From assembly GCA_934098505.1 (NCBI GenBank), contig CAKOOR010000008.1, forward strand, positions 1 to 57,174: a DNA stretch of 57,174 bases, given 5' to 3'. The position numbers were made by a program, and so were the translations under genes. Every line of letters starts with the position of its first letter. The stretch's first letter is position 1. Below are positions 25,296 to 34,830 of this stretch, piece after piece. The notes beneath the pieces are model-generated. The model was not told where the DNA came from, did not search any database, and saw only the letters and a list, made by a program, of their open reading frames with translations. The DNA comes from an uncultured Bacilli bacterium (GTDB taxonomy: Bacteria > Bacillota_I > Bacilli_A > RF39 > UBA660).

Positions 25296-27053
25296 ATGTT
25301 TGGAAAAATTATAGAATTAAAAGATAATTATATATATTTAGAAAATAAATTAGGACGAGCAGAAACTAACTTGATAGGTTATCATGTTATTTTTAATGAC
25401 TCAAGTAAAACTTTAGTGGGAGAAGTAGAAAATGTTAGCATTGAAAAAATAGAAATATTATTAATTGGCGAAATTAAAAATAATGCTTATATGGCGGGAA
25501 TTATCAAGAAACCTAGTCCTAATGCAACCGCGAGAATTATAACAAAAAAAGAGCTGGAATATTTACTTGGCAGTCAAGATTATAGCAATCGAAGCAATTT
25601 GTTGATTGGTAATTCACTTATATATGATGGCTTTAAGGTTACAGCTGACAAAAATAAATTTTTTAGTGGTCATTTTGCAGTTTTAGGAAATACTGGTTCT
25701 GGTAAATCTTGTGCAACGGCTAGACTTTTACAAAACTTATTCTATAGTAATGATGATAAATTACCAATTAATTCTCGTTTTGTTATATTTGATGTCTTTG
25801 GAGAATATAAAAGTGCTTTAAAAGGAATAGAAAATATAGAAGGTTTAGGTTTTAAAAGTTATTCAACAAGTCCGAAGGATGATGATATGCCTGTTAAAAT
25901 ACCTGCTTATTTTCTGGGAATCGATGATTTGGCGCTTCTATTAAATGTTAATGATTATAACGTTATACCGGTAATTGAGAATACTTTAAGATTAACTTAT
26001 ATTTTTACTAGTAAGGATCCGGATACGGTTAAATATAAAGATTACATAATTGCCTCTACTTTGATGGATATATTATCATGTGGAAAATCAGCTGCCGCTA
26101 TACGAGATCAAATAATTGCCGCTTTGACTAAATTTAATACAGTTAACATTAGCTTAGATTCTATAATTCATCAACCAGGCTATGACAGAACATTACGTCA
26201 ATGTTTATTAATAGATAGTCAAGGTAAAATGAATGCTATTGGCCCTTTAACTGATTTTGTAAAATCTTTTCTAAATTTTGATTTAAATGAATTGAAAATA
26301 AAACCTAATTTTGTTTATACTTTAGAAGACTTACAAGTTGCTTTAGATTTTTCTTTGCTTAACGAAGGGGTTTTAAATTCTAGTGCAAGATATGATAAGT
26401 TAAATTCTTTGAAAATTAGATTAAATTCAATAATTAATAGTGAGTATAAACAAATATTTGAATTTAAAGAAGTTATTTCGAAGAATGATTATATAAAACA
26501 ATTTTTTAAAACGAAAGATGGTAAGAATGCGCAAATAGTTAATATTAATTTAAATGGTGTAGATGATCGAATGATTAAAATTTTATCCAAGATATATGGA
26601 AAAATGTTTTTTGATTATGTAACTAATTTAGAGATTAGGGCTAGTTTTCCAATTCATATGGTAATTGAGGAAGCCCATAGATATGTTCAAAATGACCATG
26701 ATTATGAGGTTTTAGGTTATAATATCTTTGATAGAATTACTAAAGAGGGTAGAAAATATGGCATTCTGTTAGGACTTATTACCCAAAGACCAAGTGAGTT
26801 ATCAACAACTAGTTTATCGCAATGTTCTAATTTCTTAGTTCTTCGTCTTCATCATCCTGATGATGTTGATATTGTTAGTAGAATAAGTGCAGCCGTTAAT
26901 AAAAATATGTTAGAAAGAGTAAAAACTTTACGATCAGGTATGCCTTTGTGCTTTGGGACAGCTTTTAATATTCCCGTAATTGTAGATATGACTTTACCTA
27001 ATCCAATGCCTACTTCAACAAGCGTTGATGTTGTAAAGGTTTGGTATAATTAA
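25296..27053 (+). CDS. HerA-like hexameric ATPase
   Basis: A 585-aa protein of the HerA/FtsK superfamily. Residues 1-100 resemble the beta-rich HAS-barrel. Walker A GNTGSGKS lies near 131 and the Walker B acidic pair in MVIEEAHRY near 455, followed by ITQRPSELS, a sensor motif typical of HerA, and a C-terminal LPNP segment. HerA proteins pump DNA with NurA nuclease in archaea, and bacterial ones often partner with SIR2 or nucleases in phage defence. No nuclease is adjacent; the next gene is a zinc-ribbon membrane protein 27 bp away. The AAAGGTAGG ribosome site supports the start. Confidence 0.85.
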   Translation: MFGKIIELKDNYIYLENKLGRAETNLIGYHVIFNDSSKTLVGEVENVSIEKIEILLIGEIKNNAYMAGIIKKPSPNATARIITKKELEYLLGSQDYSNRSNLLIGNSLIYDGFKVTADKNKFFSGHFAVLGNTGSGKSCATARLLQNLFYSNDDKLPINSRFVIFDVFGEYKSALKGIENIEGLGFKSYSTSPKDDDMPVKIPAYFLGIDDLALLLNVNDYNVIPVIENTLRLTYIFTSKDPDTVKYKDYIIASTLMDILSCGKSAAAIRDQIIAALTKFNTVNISLDSIIHQPGYDRTLRQCLLIDSQGKMNAIGPLTDFVKSFLNFDLNELKIKPNFVYTLEDLQVALDFSLLNEGVLNSSARYDKLNSLKIRLNSIINSEYKQIFEFKEVISKNDYIKQFFKTKDGKNAQIVNINLNGVDDRMIKILSKIYGKMFFDYVTNLEIRASFPIHMVIEEAHRYVQNDHDYEVLGYNIFDRITKEGRKYGILLGLITQRPSELSTTSLSQCSNFLVLRLHHPDDVDIVSRISAAVNKNMLERVKTLRSGMPLCFGTAFNIPVIVDMTLPNPMPTSTSVDVVKVWYN

Positions 27054-27080
27054 AATGGAAAATATTGAATGGGAGTAAAT

Positions 27081-28223
27081 ATGATAAATAATACTGATGA
27101 ATTTTTTAGGTATAAATGTGATTATTGTAGAACGGAAGTAATTGTTGATGGATTGAATACTGCAGAAGCAAAGTGTTATTTATGTGGTTGCCCTTTAACG
27201 AAAATTGAACGAATTTCTAGTAAAGATATTTTGGATACTTTATTACCTTTTAAAGTTTCCCAGCAAGAAGCTGAAATTATAATCAAAGACTTTATTAAGA
27301 AAAATAAATATAATTTAAATCCTAAATTAAGGAAAAAACTTTTATCACAAAGTGTTATGGGTGTTTATTTTCCGTGCTTGGTTTTAGATGTCAATGCTCA
27401 AGTGTTATTTAGTGGTGAGGGCGAACATCAAACCGATGCGTATAAGTTGGAAATTCACGGTAATAAAGAACAATATAATTCTTATGATGAATATATACGT
27501 AATATAAATAAATTGTCACTTTATAATGCTGATGTTTATTATGTTGAACGAAGTTTTAATTTAAATATAAAAAAATTAGTAATAGACGTAAATGTTAATG
27601 ATAATAATAATATAATTGATGAACTAATGCCTTTTGATTTAGATAATGTTATTAAATATGATGAGGAATATTTAAATGATTTTCATGAAGATAAATTAAA
27701 AGAAATTCTTTATAGAAAAGTAAAAAGCGCTGCTAGAAGTACATGTAATGAAACTTTAGATATATATGATAGAGGTGTACGCTGGGATTATGAAAATGTT
27801 CAAATTACCAGTCTACGGGGAAGAATAATTTATTTACCTGTATGGTTATGCAGTCATTTAGAAGTTAAAGGTAATAAAAAAACTTGCCGTTATCTTGCTA
27901 TTAATGGTAGAACTAAGAGGTTAACAACAAATTTACCTATGTGTTTCTCGACTTTATTATTTATTTGCTTTCTTACCGAAGTTATTGGTGTTTTATTCAT
28001 GTTTTTAATTCCTTGGAAATATAATTGGTTATTTTTAAGTTTGGGCTTTATTTGTTTTGTAGTTTTTAAACATCAATATAGTAATTCTAAAGAATTATTT
28101 GATGACCAAGAAAATATCATAAAAGATATAAGTAATTTAAAACAAATCGATAATTTTATTCGCGTTAATAATGCGCAAACAAGTAAGCAAATGAAAGATG
28201 CTAATAATAGGATAAGTAAGTAA
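27081..28223 (+). CDS. Zinc-ribbon membrane protein
   Basis: The ATG at 27081 after GGGAGTAAAT is preferred to one at 27069, giving 380 aa. An N-terminal zinc ribbon is formed by CDYC near 14 and CYLC about 20 residues on. A central domain has alpha/beta character with LLPFKVSQQEAEIIIKDF, as in TFIIB-type zinc-ribbon proteins of Firmicutes whose role is unknown. Two membrane segments lie near 295-340, and a short charged tail follows. It follows the HerA-like gene closely and may work with it at the membrane; that is inference. Confidence 0.75.
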   Translation: MINNTDEFFRYKCDYCRTEVIVDGLNTAEAKCYLCGCPLTKIERISSKDILDTLLPFKVSQQEAEIIIKDFIKKNKYNLNPKLRKKLLSQSVMGVYFPCLVLDVNAQVLFSGEGEHQTDAYKLEIHGNKEQYNSYDEYIRNINKLSLYNADVYYVERSFNLNIKKLVIDVNVNDNNNIIDELMPFDLDNVIKYDEEYLNDFHEDKLKEILYRKVKSAARSTCNETLDIYDRGVRWDYENVQITSLRGRIIYLPVWLCSHLEVKGNKKTCRYLAINGRTKRLTTNLPMCFSTLLFICFLTEVIGVLFMFLIPWKYNWLFLSLGFICFVVFKHQYSNSKELFDDQENIIKDISNLKQIDNFIRVNNAQTSKQMKDANNRISK

Positions 28224-28333
28224 TAAGATTTGATGATCTTTTAAATCTTAAAGTATTACTTTTAATAATTAATAAAGAAAAAAATATTGCCAATATTAAA
28301 AAGTTATGGTTAAATAATTTCTTGGTGGAAAAG

Positions 28334-28903
28334 ATGAATATTAAAGAAATTAGTAAAAATATTAAAAATGATTCTTATGTTAATTATTTAATAAAAGATA
28401 AAGATATTATTAGAACCCAATGTAGCAGTGCAATTAACTTTAAAGATGCTATGCCTATTGATGATATTGCCAAGTTAGATTGCAGTTCGACTGGTATTTT
28501 AGAAGATATTAAATTAACAATAGAAAAATTAGATATTACTCAATATGATGCTTTGGGTTTTAGTTTTTGTGGTGGTTTAGTAATAAGAAGTAATAAGTGT
28601 AGAGTAGAAAATATTGATGATTTATTCTTATATAAATTAACTGTTTTTCCTTTAGTAAAAACGGCTGCGGGATATCATAGAATAAGTGGTGCTGGATCAA
28701 ATATTTATTATCGTGCTAGTGGTACTGTTGAAAAAGTTATTCACTTTAGTGATTTGAAAGAAGTATTAGAAAACTTAGGAATAGTAAAAGATTTGAATCT
28801 TGAAGATGATTTTAAAAAGATGACTGCGGGTTTTTATAAAAAAGGAAAAGCGATTATTGTTATTTATCATCGTGAAAAAGGAAGAGTACTTAAAAAGAAT
28901 TAA
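28334..28903 (+). CDS. Protein of unknown function
   Basis: The ATG at 28334 after TGGTGGAAAAG gives 189 aa; a TTG at 28322 is a poorer start. It is soluble, with no signal peptide. It has a Cys-bearing segment (DALGFSFCGGLVIRSNKCRV) and a C-terminal strand-rich part (KAIIVIYHREKGRVLKKN). I recognise no family or catalytic motif. A terminator overlaps its stop codon. Confidence 0.65.
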   Translation: MNIKEISKNIKNDSYVNYLIKDKDIIRTQCSSAINFKDAMPIDDIAKLDCSSTGILEDIKLTIEKLDITQYDALGFSFCGGLVIRSNKCRVENIDDLFLYKLTVFPLVKTAAGYHRISGAGSNIYYRASGTVEKVIHFSDLKEVLENLGIVKDLNLEDDFKKMTAGFYKKGKAIIVIYHREKGRVLKKN

Positions 28904-28914
28904 GTGCTTTTTTT
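28885..28914 (+). terminator. Rho-independent terminator
   Basis: A 9-bp stem AGTACTTAA / TTAAGTGCT with one G-U pair, a 6-nt loop and a T run; the ascending arm lies in the last codons of the gene before it. Confidence 0.75.
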
Positions 28915-28953
28915 CGTACTTATGGTAAAATAGACATATAAATGGTGATAACT

Positions 28954-29634
28954 ATGGTAAATATATTAATTGTAGAAGATGATATTAATTTACTTAATAT
29001 TATGAAAAAGAATTTAGAGCGGGAAGGCTATAATGTTTTTACAGCATTCGATGGTGGATCAGGCTTGGAAGTTTTAGAAAATAATCATGTTGATTTAATT
29101 ATTTTAGATTTAATGTTGCCTAAATTAGATGGTTATGGCTTTACAAAAAAAGTTCGGAGTGAGAAGGAAAACTTACCTATTATAATGACGACTGCTAAAA
29201 GTTTGATGGAAGATAAAAGAATTGCTTTTCAAACAGGGGTTGATGATTATATGACGAAACCTTTTGAAATGGAAGAACTTTTATTAAGAGTGAGAGCTTT
29301 ATTAAGAAGAAGTAAAATTTTAGCTGAGAAAAAAATAATAATCGGAAAAGTTATTATTGATTGCGATACGATGACTGTAACCAGAGAGGAAGAAGTTACA
29401 GAATTAACGCAAAAAGAATTTGCACTGCTTTATAAATTATTATCTAATCCGAATAAAATATTTACAAGAAATCAGTTGATGGATGAAATATGGGGGTATG
29501 AGTCTAATAGTGATGATCGGACTATTGATGCTCATATTAATAGACTAAGAAGAAAATTTGAAAATTATCCTGAATTTGAGATTAAGTCAGTAAGAGGTTT
29601 AGGATATAAGGTGGTTAAAAATGAAAAAAATTAG
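28954..29634 (+). CDS. OmpR-family response regulator
   Basis: The ATG at 28954 after GGTGATAACT is preferred to one at 28942, giving 226 aa. The receiver has the acidic pair EDD, phosphoacceptor Asp52 in LDLMLP, and KPF near 101. The C-terminal winged helix is complete, with ELTQKEFALLYKLLSNPNKIFTR and DDRTIDAHINRLRRKFE. The histidine kinase overlaps it by 14 bp. The lipid-type operon starts 105 bp after the kinase, so it is a candidate target. Confidence 0.95.
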   Translation: MVNILIVEDDINLLNIMKKNLEREGYNVFTAFDGGSGLEVLENNHVDLIILDLMLPKLDGYGFTKKVRSEKENLPIIMTTAKSLMEDKRIAFQTGVDDYMTKPFEMEELLLRVRALLRRSKILAEKKIIIGKVIIDCDTMTVTREEEVTELTQKEFALLYKLLSNPNKIFTRNQLMDEIWGYESNSDDRTIDAHINRLRRKFENYPEFEIKSVRGLGYKVVKNEKN

Positions 29635-30676
29635 TGATAATGAGATAAAAACTAATCAAAAGTTAACTCTTTATTTTACTGCCTTGGCCTTTTTAACTTT
29701 TGCAGCGATTATAATTGCTTTAGGTTTTTTAATATTTTTAGGAAACAAGATTTTAGGTTGGGATTATATGATTGATTTTCATCAATCACAATTTTGGATT
29801 TTAGTGTTTGTGGCAATTATTTTAATTGGGATAATTTCCTCTATCTTAATTGGTCGTCCTATTCTAAAAGGAATAAAAGAAATATCTAATTCTACGAAAA
29901 AAATTAGCGAAGGAGATTTTTCAGTTCGGATAAGGGAAAATAATACGAAGTTTTTAGGTCGCTTAGCTAATGATTTTAATCAAATGGCTAAAGAATTAGA
30001 TGGGGTAAAGATTTTAAGAAATGATTTTATAAACAACTTTTCTCATGAATTTAAAACTCCTATTAGTTCAATTAAAAATTATGCTGAAGAATTAAAAAAT
30101 AATGATTTATCTAAGGCCGAACAATATAAGTATTTAGATATAATTATAAAAGAAGCTATTAGACTTTCTAATTTATCTAATAGCATTTTATACTTATCAA
30201 AAGTGGAAAAACAAGAAATTTTAACTGATAAAACCGAGTATGATGTTGGGGAACAAATAAGACAAGCTATTCTTTTAGAAATGCAAAAAATAGAAGCTAA
30301 GAATTTAGAGTTAGATCTAGATATTTTAGATTATAAGTTAAATTTAAATGAAGATAGTTTAGAGCAGGTGTGGATAAATTTACTGGATAATGCCATAAAA
30401 TTTAGTGAACCTAATAAGACCTTAAAAATAACTAGCAATTTGATAGATGATTATTATGAAGTAAGGCTTAAAGACGAAGGAATTGGCATAGAAGAAGATG
30501 ATTTACCTTTTGTTTTTGAAAAATTTTATAAAGCTGATAAATCGCATTCAGAAGAAGGGAATGGTCTTGGCCTTTCTTTAGTTAAAAGAATAATTGAACT
30601 CCATAAAGGAAATATTGAAATAAAAAGTAAAGTTGGTAAAGGAACGGAAGTTATTGTCAAATTACCATTAAAATAA
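29621..30676 (+). CDS. Sensor histidine kinase
   Basis: A 351-aa kinase with two membrane segments (about 18-41 and 55-78), almost no extracellular loop between them (about 15 residues), a HAMP domain (GRPILKGIKEISNSTKKISEGDFSVRI), a HisKA helix with phosphoacceptor His142 in FSHEFKTP, and an ATPase domain with the N box (WINLLDNAIKFS), DEGIGI and NGLGLSLVKRI. The tiny sensor loop suggests it senses a membrane or envelope signal like intramembrane-sensing kinases such as LiaS or BceS. It overlaps the regulator gene. Confidence 0.95.
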   Translation: MKKISDNEIKTNQKLTLYFTALAFLTFAAIIIALGFLIFLGNKILGWDYMIDFHQSQFWILVFVAIILIGIISSILIGRPILKGIKEISNSTKKISEGDFSVRIRENNTKFLGRLANDFNQMAKELDGVKILRNDFINNFSHEFKTPISSIKNYAEELKNNDLSKAEQYKYLDIIIKEAIRLSNLSNSILYLSKVEKQEILTDKTEYDVGEQIRQAILLEMQKIEAKNLELDLDILDYKLNLNEDSLEQVWINLLDNAIKFSEPNKTLKITSNLIDDYYEVRLKDEGIGIEEDDLPFVFEKFYKADKSHSEEGNGLGLSLVKRIIELHKGNIEIKSKVGKGTEVIVKLPLK

Positions 30677-30738
30677 TTTCATATTCAGTTCATTTTTAAA
30701 TTGTATAATAAAAATATTGTGTATGGAAGTGATTAGTT

Positions 30739-32295
30739 ATGAAGAAAAATTATGCCTATTATAATAATCCAAAGATAAATAGTTTTAAAGACTTAATGAA
30801 TTTAAGTATTAAAAAACCTTTCGATATAGCTTTTGAATTCTTAGATAAAAGTAAAGTTAGAGTAACTAAAACTTATCAAGATTTTTTTGAAGATGTTAGA
30901 CTTACTAGTAATTATATAGCTAATCTTTATAATAATAAACATATTGGTTTAATTGGGGAAAATTCATATAACTTTTTAGTTTTATTTATGAGTATAGTTA
31001 TCAGTGGTAATTGTGTAGTGATTATTGATAAGGATTTAGATGCTAACGATATTAAGAAAATGTTAAAGAATACGAATACCAATACTTGTTTTTATTCAAA
31101 AGATTATTGTGATAATTTAAATGGAATTGTTAGTAGGATGTATCCGATTGAAGAAATTGAGAATTATCAAAGTTCTAAAGATTTTATTAGATTTACTAAT
31201 CCTAAAGATGCTAGTGTTATTTTCTTTACTTCAGGGACGACGGGATTTAATAAAGCTGTATGCTTAAGTGAAGAAAATATTTGCTTTGATATTTGGTCAC
31301 TTTCTAGTCTTTTTAAACCAAATGGTGGGGTTTATGCGGTCTTACCCTTTCATCATTCGTTTGGCCTTATTACCGGAATTTTAAAACCATTTTATTATCA
31401 TGTTCCTATCTTTATAAATAGTAGTTTAAAAAATTTACAAAAAGAGATGATTTTAGCTAAACCAAATACTATGTTTGTTGTACCAGTTTTTATTGAAACT
31501 TTTTATAAGACGATATGGGCAACGGCAAGAAGGACTAGACAAGATAAAAAATTGAAACTAGGTATAAAATTATCTAATAGTCTTTTGAAAATCGGGATTG
31601 ATATTCGCCAAAAATTATTTAAATCACTGTATAATCAATTTGGTGGTAATTTAGAATATTTTATTTGTGGTGGTGCGTATTTAGATGTTAAATATGTCAA
31701 ATGGTTTCGTAGTATTGGCATCGAAATTTTAAATGGTTATGGTATTACTGAGTGCAGTCCCGTTGTCGCAGTTAATCGTAACCTATATGGTAAAGATGGT
31801 TCCGTTGGCTTGATAGGTCGGGATATTGAAGTCAAAATAATTGATGAAGAAATATGCGTTAAAGGTAAAAATGTTATGCTAGGTTATTATAACGATCCTA
31901 AGGCAACTAAAGAAGTTTTAAATGATGGCTGGTTTAAGACTGGTGATTTAGGCTATGTTTCTAAAGATGGTTTTCTATTCATAACTGGTCGGAAGAAAAA
32001 CTTGATTATCTTATCAAATGGCGAAAATATATTACCAGAGATGATAGAAGAAAAACTAATGAAAGATAAAGGCGTTATGGAAGTAGTGGTTAGTACTTTA
32101 AATAATCAATTAGTAGCCTATATTTATCCTAGTGATGATTACTTAGGAAATATTACTTATTTTAATAATTTGATTTATAAATATAATAAAACAGTTCCTA
32201 AGAATCATCAAATAAGTAAATGTATTTTAAGAACTACGGAATTTAAGAAAAATAATAATCATAAAATTTTAAGAAATAAAATAATGGAGGAATAA
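30739..32295 (+). CDS. AMP-forming acyl ligase (acyl-ACP/CoA synthetase type)
   Basis: A 518-aa adenylate-forming enzyme. The ATP loop is FFTSGTTGFNKAV near 163, the A5 motif NGYGITECSP near 335, then GWFKTGDLG and the hinge-Lys segment GRKKNLIILSNGENILPE. PFHHSFGLITGIL resembles long-chain fatty-acid and acyl-ACP synthetases rather than DltA. An ACP gene begins three bases after its stop, so the likely acceptor is that carrier. No DltB is present, which argues against D-alanylation. It probably activates a fatty acid for the acyltransferase at the end of this operon. Confidence 0.85.
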   Translation: MKKNYAYYNNPKINSFKDLMNLSIKKPFDIAFEFLDKSKVRVTKTYQDFFEDVRLTSNYIANLYNNKHIGLIGENSYNFLVLFMSIVISGNCVVIIDKDLDANDIKKMLKNTNTNTCFYSKDYCDNLNGIVSRMYPIEEIENYQSSKDFIRFTNPKDASVIFFTSGTTGFNKAVCLSEENICFDIWSLSSLFKPNGGVYAVLPFHHSFGLITGILKPFYYHVPIFINSSLKNLQKEMILAKPNTMFVVPVFIETFYKTIWATARRTRQDKKLKLGIKLSNSLLKIGIDIRQKLFKSLYNQFGGNLEYFICGGAYLDVKYVKWFRSIGIEILNGYGITECSPVVAVNRNLYGKDGSVGLIGRDIEVKIIDEEICVKGKNVMLGYYNDPKATKEVLNDGWFKTGDLGYVSKDGFLFITGRKKNLIILSNGENILPEMIEEKLMKDKGVMEVVVSTLNNQLVAYIYPSDDYLGNITYFNNLIYKYNKTVPKNHQISKCILRTTEFKKNNNHKILRNKIMEE

Positions 32296-32298
32296 AAA

Positions 32299-32535
32299 AT
32301 GGAAAATAAAAAAATAATGGTTGGAGAAGTAATTAAATTAATTAGTGAGGTTTGTGAAATACCGGAAGAAAAGATTAGTGGTAAATCTAATTTAACAACG
32401 GATTTAGAGTTAGAATCTTTAGATATTGTTACTTTGATTAGTGAATGTGAAGAAAGGTATCATTTAACTGTTCCTGATAAAGATATTAAGACTTTACAAA
32501 CTGTTAATGATATTGTGGATTATTTGAATAAATAG
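32299..32535 (+). CDS. Acyl carrier protein
   Basis: A 78-aa ACP with the phosphopantetheine attachment Ser40 in the motif LELESLDIV. This has Glu instead of the usual Asp before Ser (DSL), a small deviation. Helices and acidic surface fit the fold. ATAATGGAGGAATAAAAA supplies the ribosome site. Being next to a ligase and a phosphopantetheinyl transferase, it is probably a dedicated carrier and not the general fatty-acid synthase ACP. Confidence 0.92.
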   Translation: MENKKIMVGEVIKLISEVCEIPEEKISGKSNLTTDLELESLDIVTLISECEERYHLTVPDKDIKTLQTVNDIVDYLNK

Positions 32536-32626
32536 ATACTTTTATAAATTTTGTTTTTTGATATAAAATAATGAGTTTGAAAAATATAGTGTAAAAGATA
32601 ATATTAAGAAGTATAAAAAGAAAAAT

Positions 32627-33073
32627 ATGGATAAGTTATATATAGAAGAAAATAAAAGTAGTAGGGAAGTCATAAGTAAAATAGCCCTTGATTACGGCTT
32701 AACTAATTATGAAATTTTAAAAAGTAAGAATGGTAAACCTTATTTTAAAGAAGAAAAAGTTTATTTTAATATAAGTAATAAAGATAATGTGACTGTGGCG
32801 ATTGCTAGTGATAGAGCTGTTGGAATAGATATCGAAAAATTAACCTTTAAAGAAAAAGTGGTTAAACATTTCTTTACAGAGAAGGAACAAGAAATTATTA
32901 GTAAAAGCTTAAATAAAGAGCTAGATTTTACAACTATTTGGGTTAAAAAAGAAGCTTATTTAAAATGTTTAGGTTTAGATATAACGAGATTTAGAGAAAT
33001 AGATACCACTAAACTAAGTGGTTTTATTATAAAGAATTATAAAGAGTATGTAATAGGAATTATTAAGGAGTAA
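32627..33073 (+). CDS. 4'-phosphopantetheinyl transferase (Sfp/AcpT type)
   Basis: A 148-aa enzyme that loads phosphopantetheine on ACP. The motifs are AVGIDIEKL near 65, with the metal-binding Asp and Glu, FFTEKEQE, and WVKKEAYLKCLG near 105 (W-x-x-KEA-x-x-K). It is shorter than Sfp (about 220 aa) because the N-terminal half-domain is reduced. Its place directly after the ACP gene indicates that this ACP is its substrate. The ribosome site is weak. Confidence 0.88.
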   Translation: MDKLYIEENKSSREVISKIALDYGLTNYEILKSKNGKPYFKEEKVYFNISNKDNVTVAIASDRAVGIDIEKLTFKEKVVKHFFTEKEQEIISKSLNKELDFTTIWVKKEAYLKCLGLDITRFREIDTTKLSGFIIKNYKEYVIGIIKE

Positions 33074-33075
33074 GG

Positions 33076-34830
33076 ATGAATTTATTATATTGTGGCGATA
33101 GTAATATTAAAGATGGTTTATTTTTATCAATAAAATCAATTTTAAAAGTAGAAAAAGAAGCTTTAAATATTTATGTTTTGTCAATGGATTATTTAAATTT
33201 TAAGAAAATAGATGAAAAGTTTATTGAATATTTAGATAATTTAGTAAAAGAAGTTAATAAAGATAGCTTTGTAAAACTAATTAATATGACGAAAATATAT
33301 GAAGAAAATGAATGTAAGGCCAATAAAGATACTATGTTTACGCCTTATTGTATGTTAAGACTTTATAGTGATTTAGTTGATTTACCTAGTAAGATATTAT
33401 ATTTAGATACGGATGTTTTAGCTTATCGTAGTTTTAAAGATTTTTATGATATTAATAATACTAATTATGAGTTAGTAGGGGCATTAGATTATTATGGTAG
33501 TCATGTTTATAAGAAAAATCTTTTTAAGAAAGACTATTTAAATTCTGGGGTTTTACTTTTAAATTTAGATTTATTAAAAAAAGAAGATATTTTAAGGAAA
33601 GCTCGCAAAATGTGTGCGACTAAAAAGATGTTATTGCCTGATCAAAGTGCTTTAAATATTTTGTGTAAACATAAACTTATTGTTGATAGAAAATATAACG
33701 AACAAAAAGCGATGCAAAGTGATACGGTGTTAAGACATTTTACAACGACATTTAAGTTTTTTCCAAGGATTAAAACGCAAAAAGTTAAGCCTTGGCAAAT
33801 TGATGGAATGCATGATGTATTAAACTGTCATGAATTTGATTGGTTACTTGATGAATATAAGGAGTGGTTACAAATGAATAATAAAATTATACCAATATTT
33901 TTTACGATCGATGATGCTTTTGCACCTTTTGCAAGTGTAGCAATAAAGTCATTACTTGATAATGCTAGTCAAGATTATTTTTATCATATTCATATTGTTA
34001 ATAATGGTTTAAGTGAAGAAAATAAAGCTAAAATCTTAGAATTAGAAACTAGTTATAGTAAGATAATGTTTAATAATATGGATGAAAGACTTAAAGCAAT
34101 AACGGATAAAAAGGGAACAAGATTAAGAGAGGATTACTTTAGTTTGGCTATTTTCTTTAGAATTTTTATTCCTGATTGTTTTAAGGAATATGATAAAGCT
34201 TTATATATTGATGCTGATACTATAATATTAGATGATATTAGTAAGTTATATAATACGGATTTAGAAGGTAACTATATTGGGGGGTGTGTTGATACTTCTT
34301 GTTTTGGTATTAAAGATATAACTAATTATTTTACCAACGGTGTTGGCGTTGATTATCGTGAGTATATAAATTCTGGTGTTATTCTTTTTGATATGAAAGC
34401 TTTAAGAGATAAAGGTTTTGCGGATAAGTTCTTATATTTATTTAATAAATATAACTTTGGCAATGTTGATCCTGATCAATCTTATATAAATGCAATACTA
34501 AAAGGTAAAATTAAGTATTTAGATGGTAAGTGGGATACAATGCCTACTGAGGATGGTAAAAGATGCGATAATCCGGGTATTGTTCACTTTAATTTATTTA
34601 AGAAACCTTGGCATTATGATAATGTTTTATATGAAGATGAATTTTGGGATTATGCTAAGAAGACAGCTTATTATGAAAAAATAAAGAAGATTAAAGAAAA
34701 CTATACGGATGAAGATAAACAAAAGGACGATAAAAGTTTGGAAGCAATGTTAAAAAGATGTCGAGAAATAGTTGAAGATGAGGTTACTTTTAAAACCGTC
34801 TTTGATAGTGGTAAGGAAGATAGATTATAA
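33076..34830 (+). CDS. Tandem GT8 glycosyltransferase (two catalytic domains)
   Basis: A 584-aa protein made of two GT8 domains. Domain 1 (about 1-262) has YLDTDVLAY near 112 (DxD metal site), NSGVLLLNLD and LLPDQSALN. Domain 2 (about 270-545) has YIDADTIIL near 379, NSGVILFDM and DPDQSYINA. GT8 enzymes use UDP-glucose or UDP-galactose with retention; LgtC and general stress protein GspA are relatives. At the junction, an in-frame ATG at 33874 is preceded by AAGGAGTGG at a good distance, so domain 2 may also be made alone. It begins two bases after the PPTase stop, and the PlsC gene overlaps its stop. Confidence 0.92.
   Translation: MNLLYCGDSNIKDGLFLSIKSILKVEKEALNIYVLSMDYLNFKKIDEKFIEYLDNLVKEVNKDSFVKLINMTKIYEENECKANKDTMFTPYCMLRLYSDLVDLPSKILYLDTDVLAYRSFKDFYDINNTNYELVGALDYYGSHVYKKNLFKKDYLNSGVLLLNLDLLKKEDILRKARKMCATKKMLLPDQSALNILCKHKLIVDRKYNEQKAMQSDTVLRHFTTTFKFFPRIKTQKVKPWQIDGMHDVLNCHEFDWLLDEYKEWLQMNNKIIPIFFTIDDAFAPFASVAIKSLLDNASQDYFYHIHIVNNGLSEENKAKILELETSYSKIMFNNMDERLKAITDKKGTRLREDYFSLAIFFRIFIPDCFKEYDKALYIDADTIILDDISKLYNTDLEGNYIGGCVDTSCFGIKDITNYFTNGVGVDYREYINSGVILFDMKALRDKGFADKFLYLFNKYNFGNVDPDQSYINAILKGKIKYLDGKWDTMPTEDGKRCDNPGIVHFNLFKKPWHYDNVLYEDEFWDYAKKTAYYEKIKKIKENYTDEDKQKDDKSLEAMLKRCREIVEDEVTFKTVFDSGKEDRL

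Noticed and set aside
30739..32535. D-alanylation (dlt) operon
   Set aside because: A ligase and carrier are present, but no DltB or DltD, and ligase motifs look like fatty-acid activation; PlsC and GT8 follow instead.
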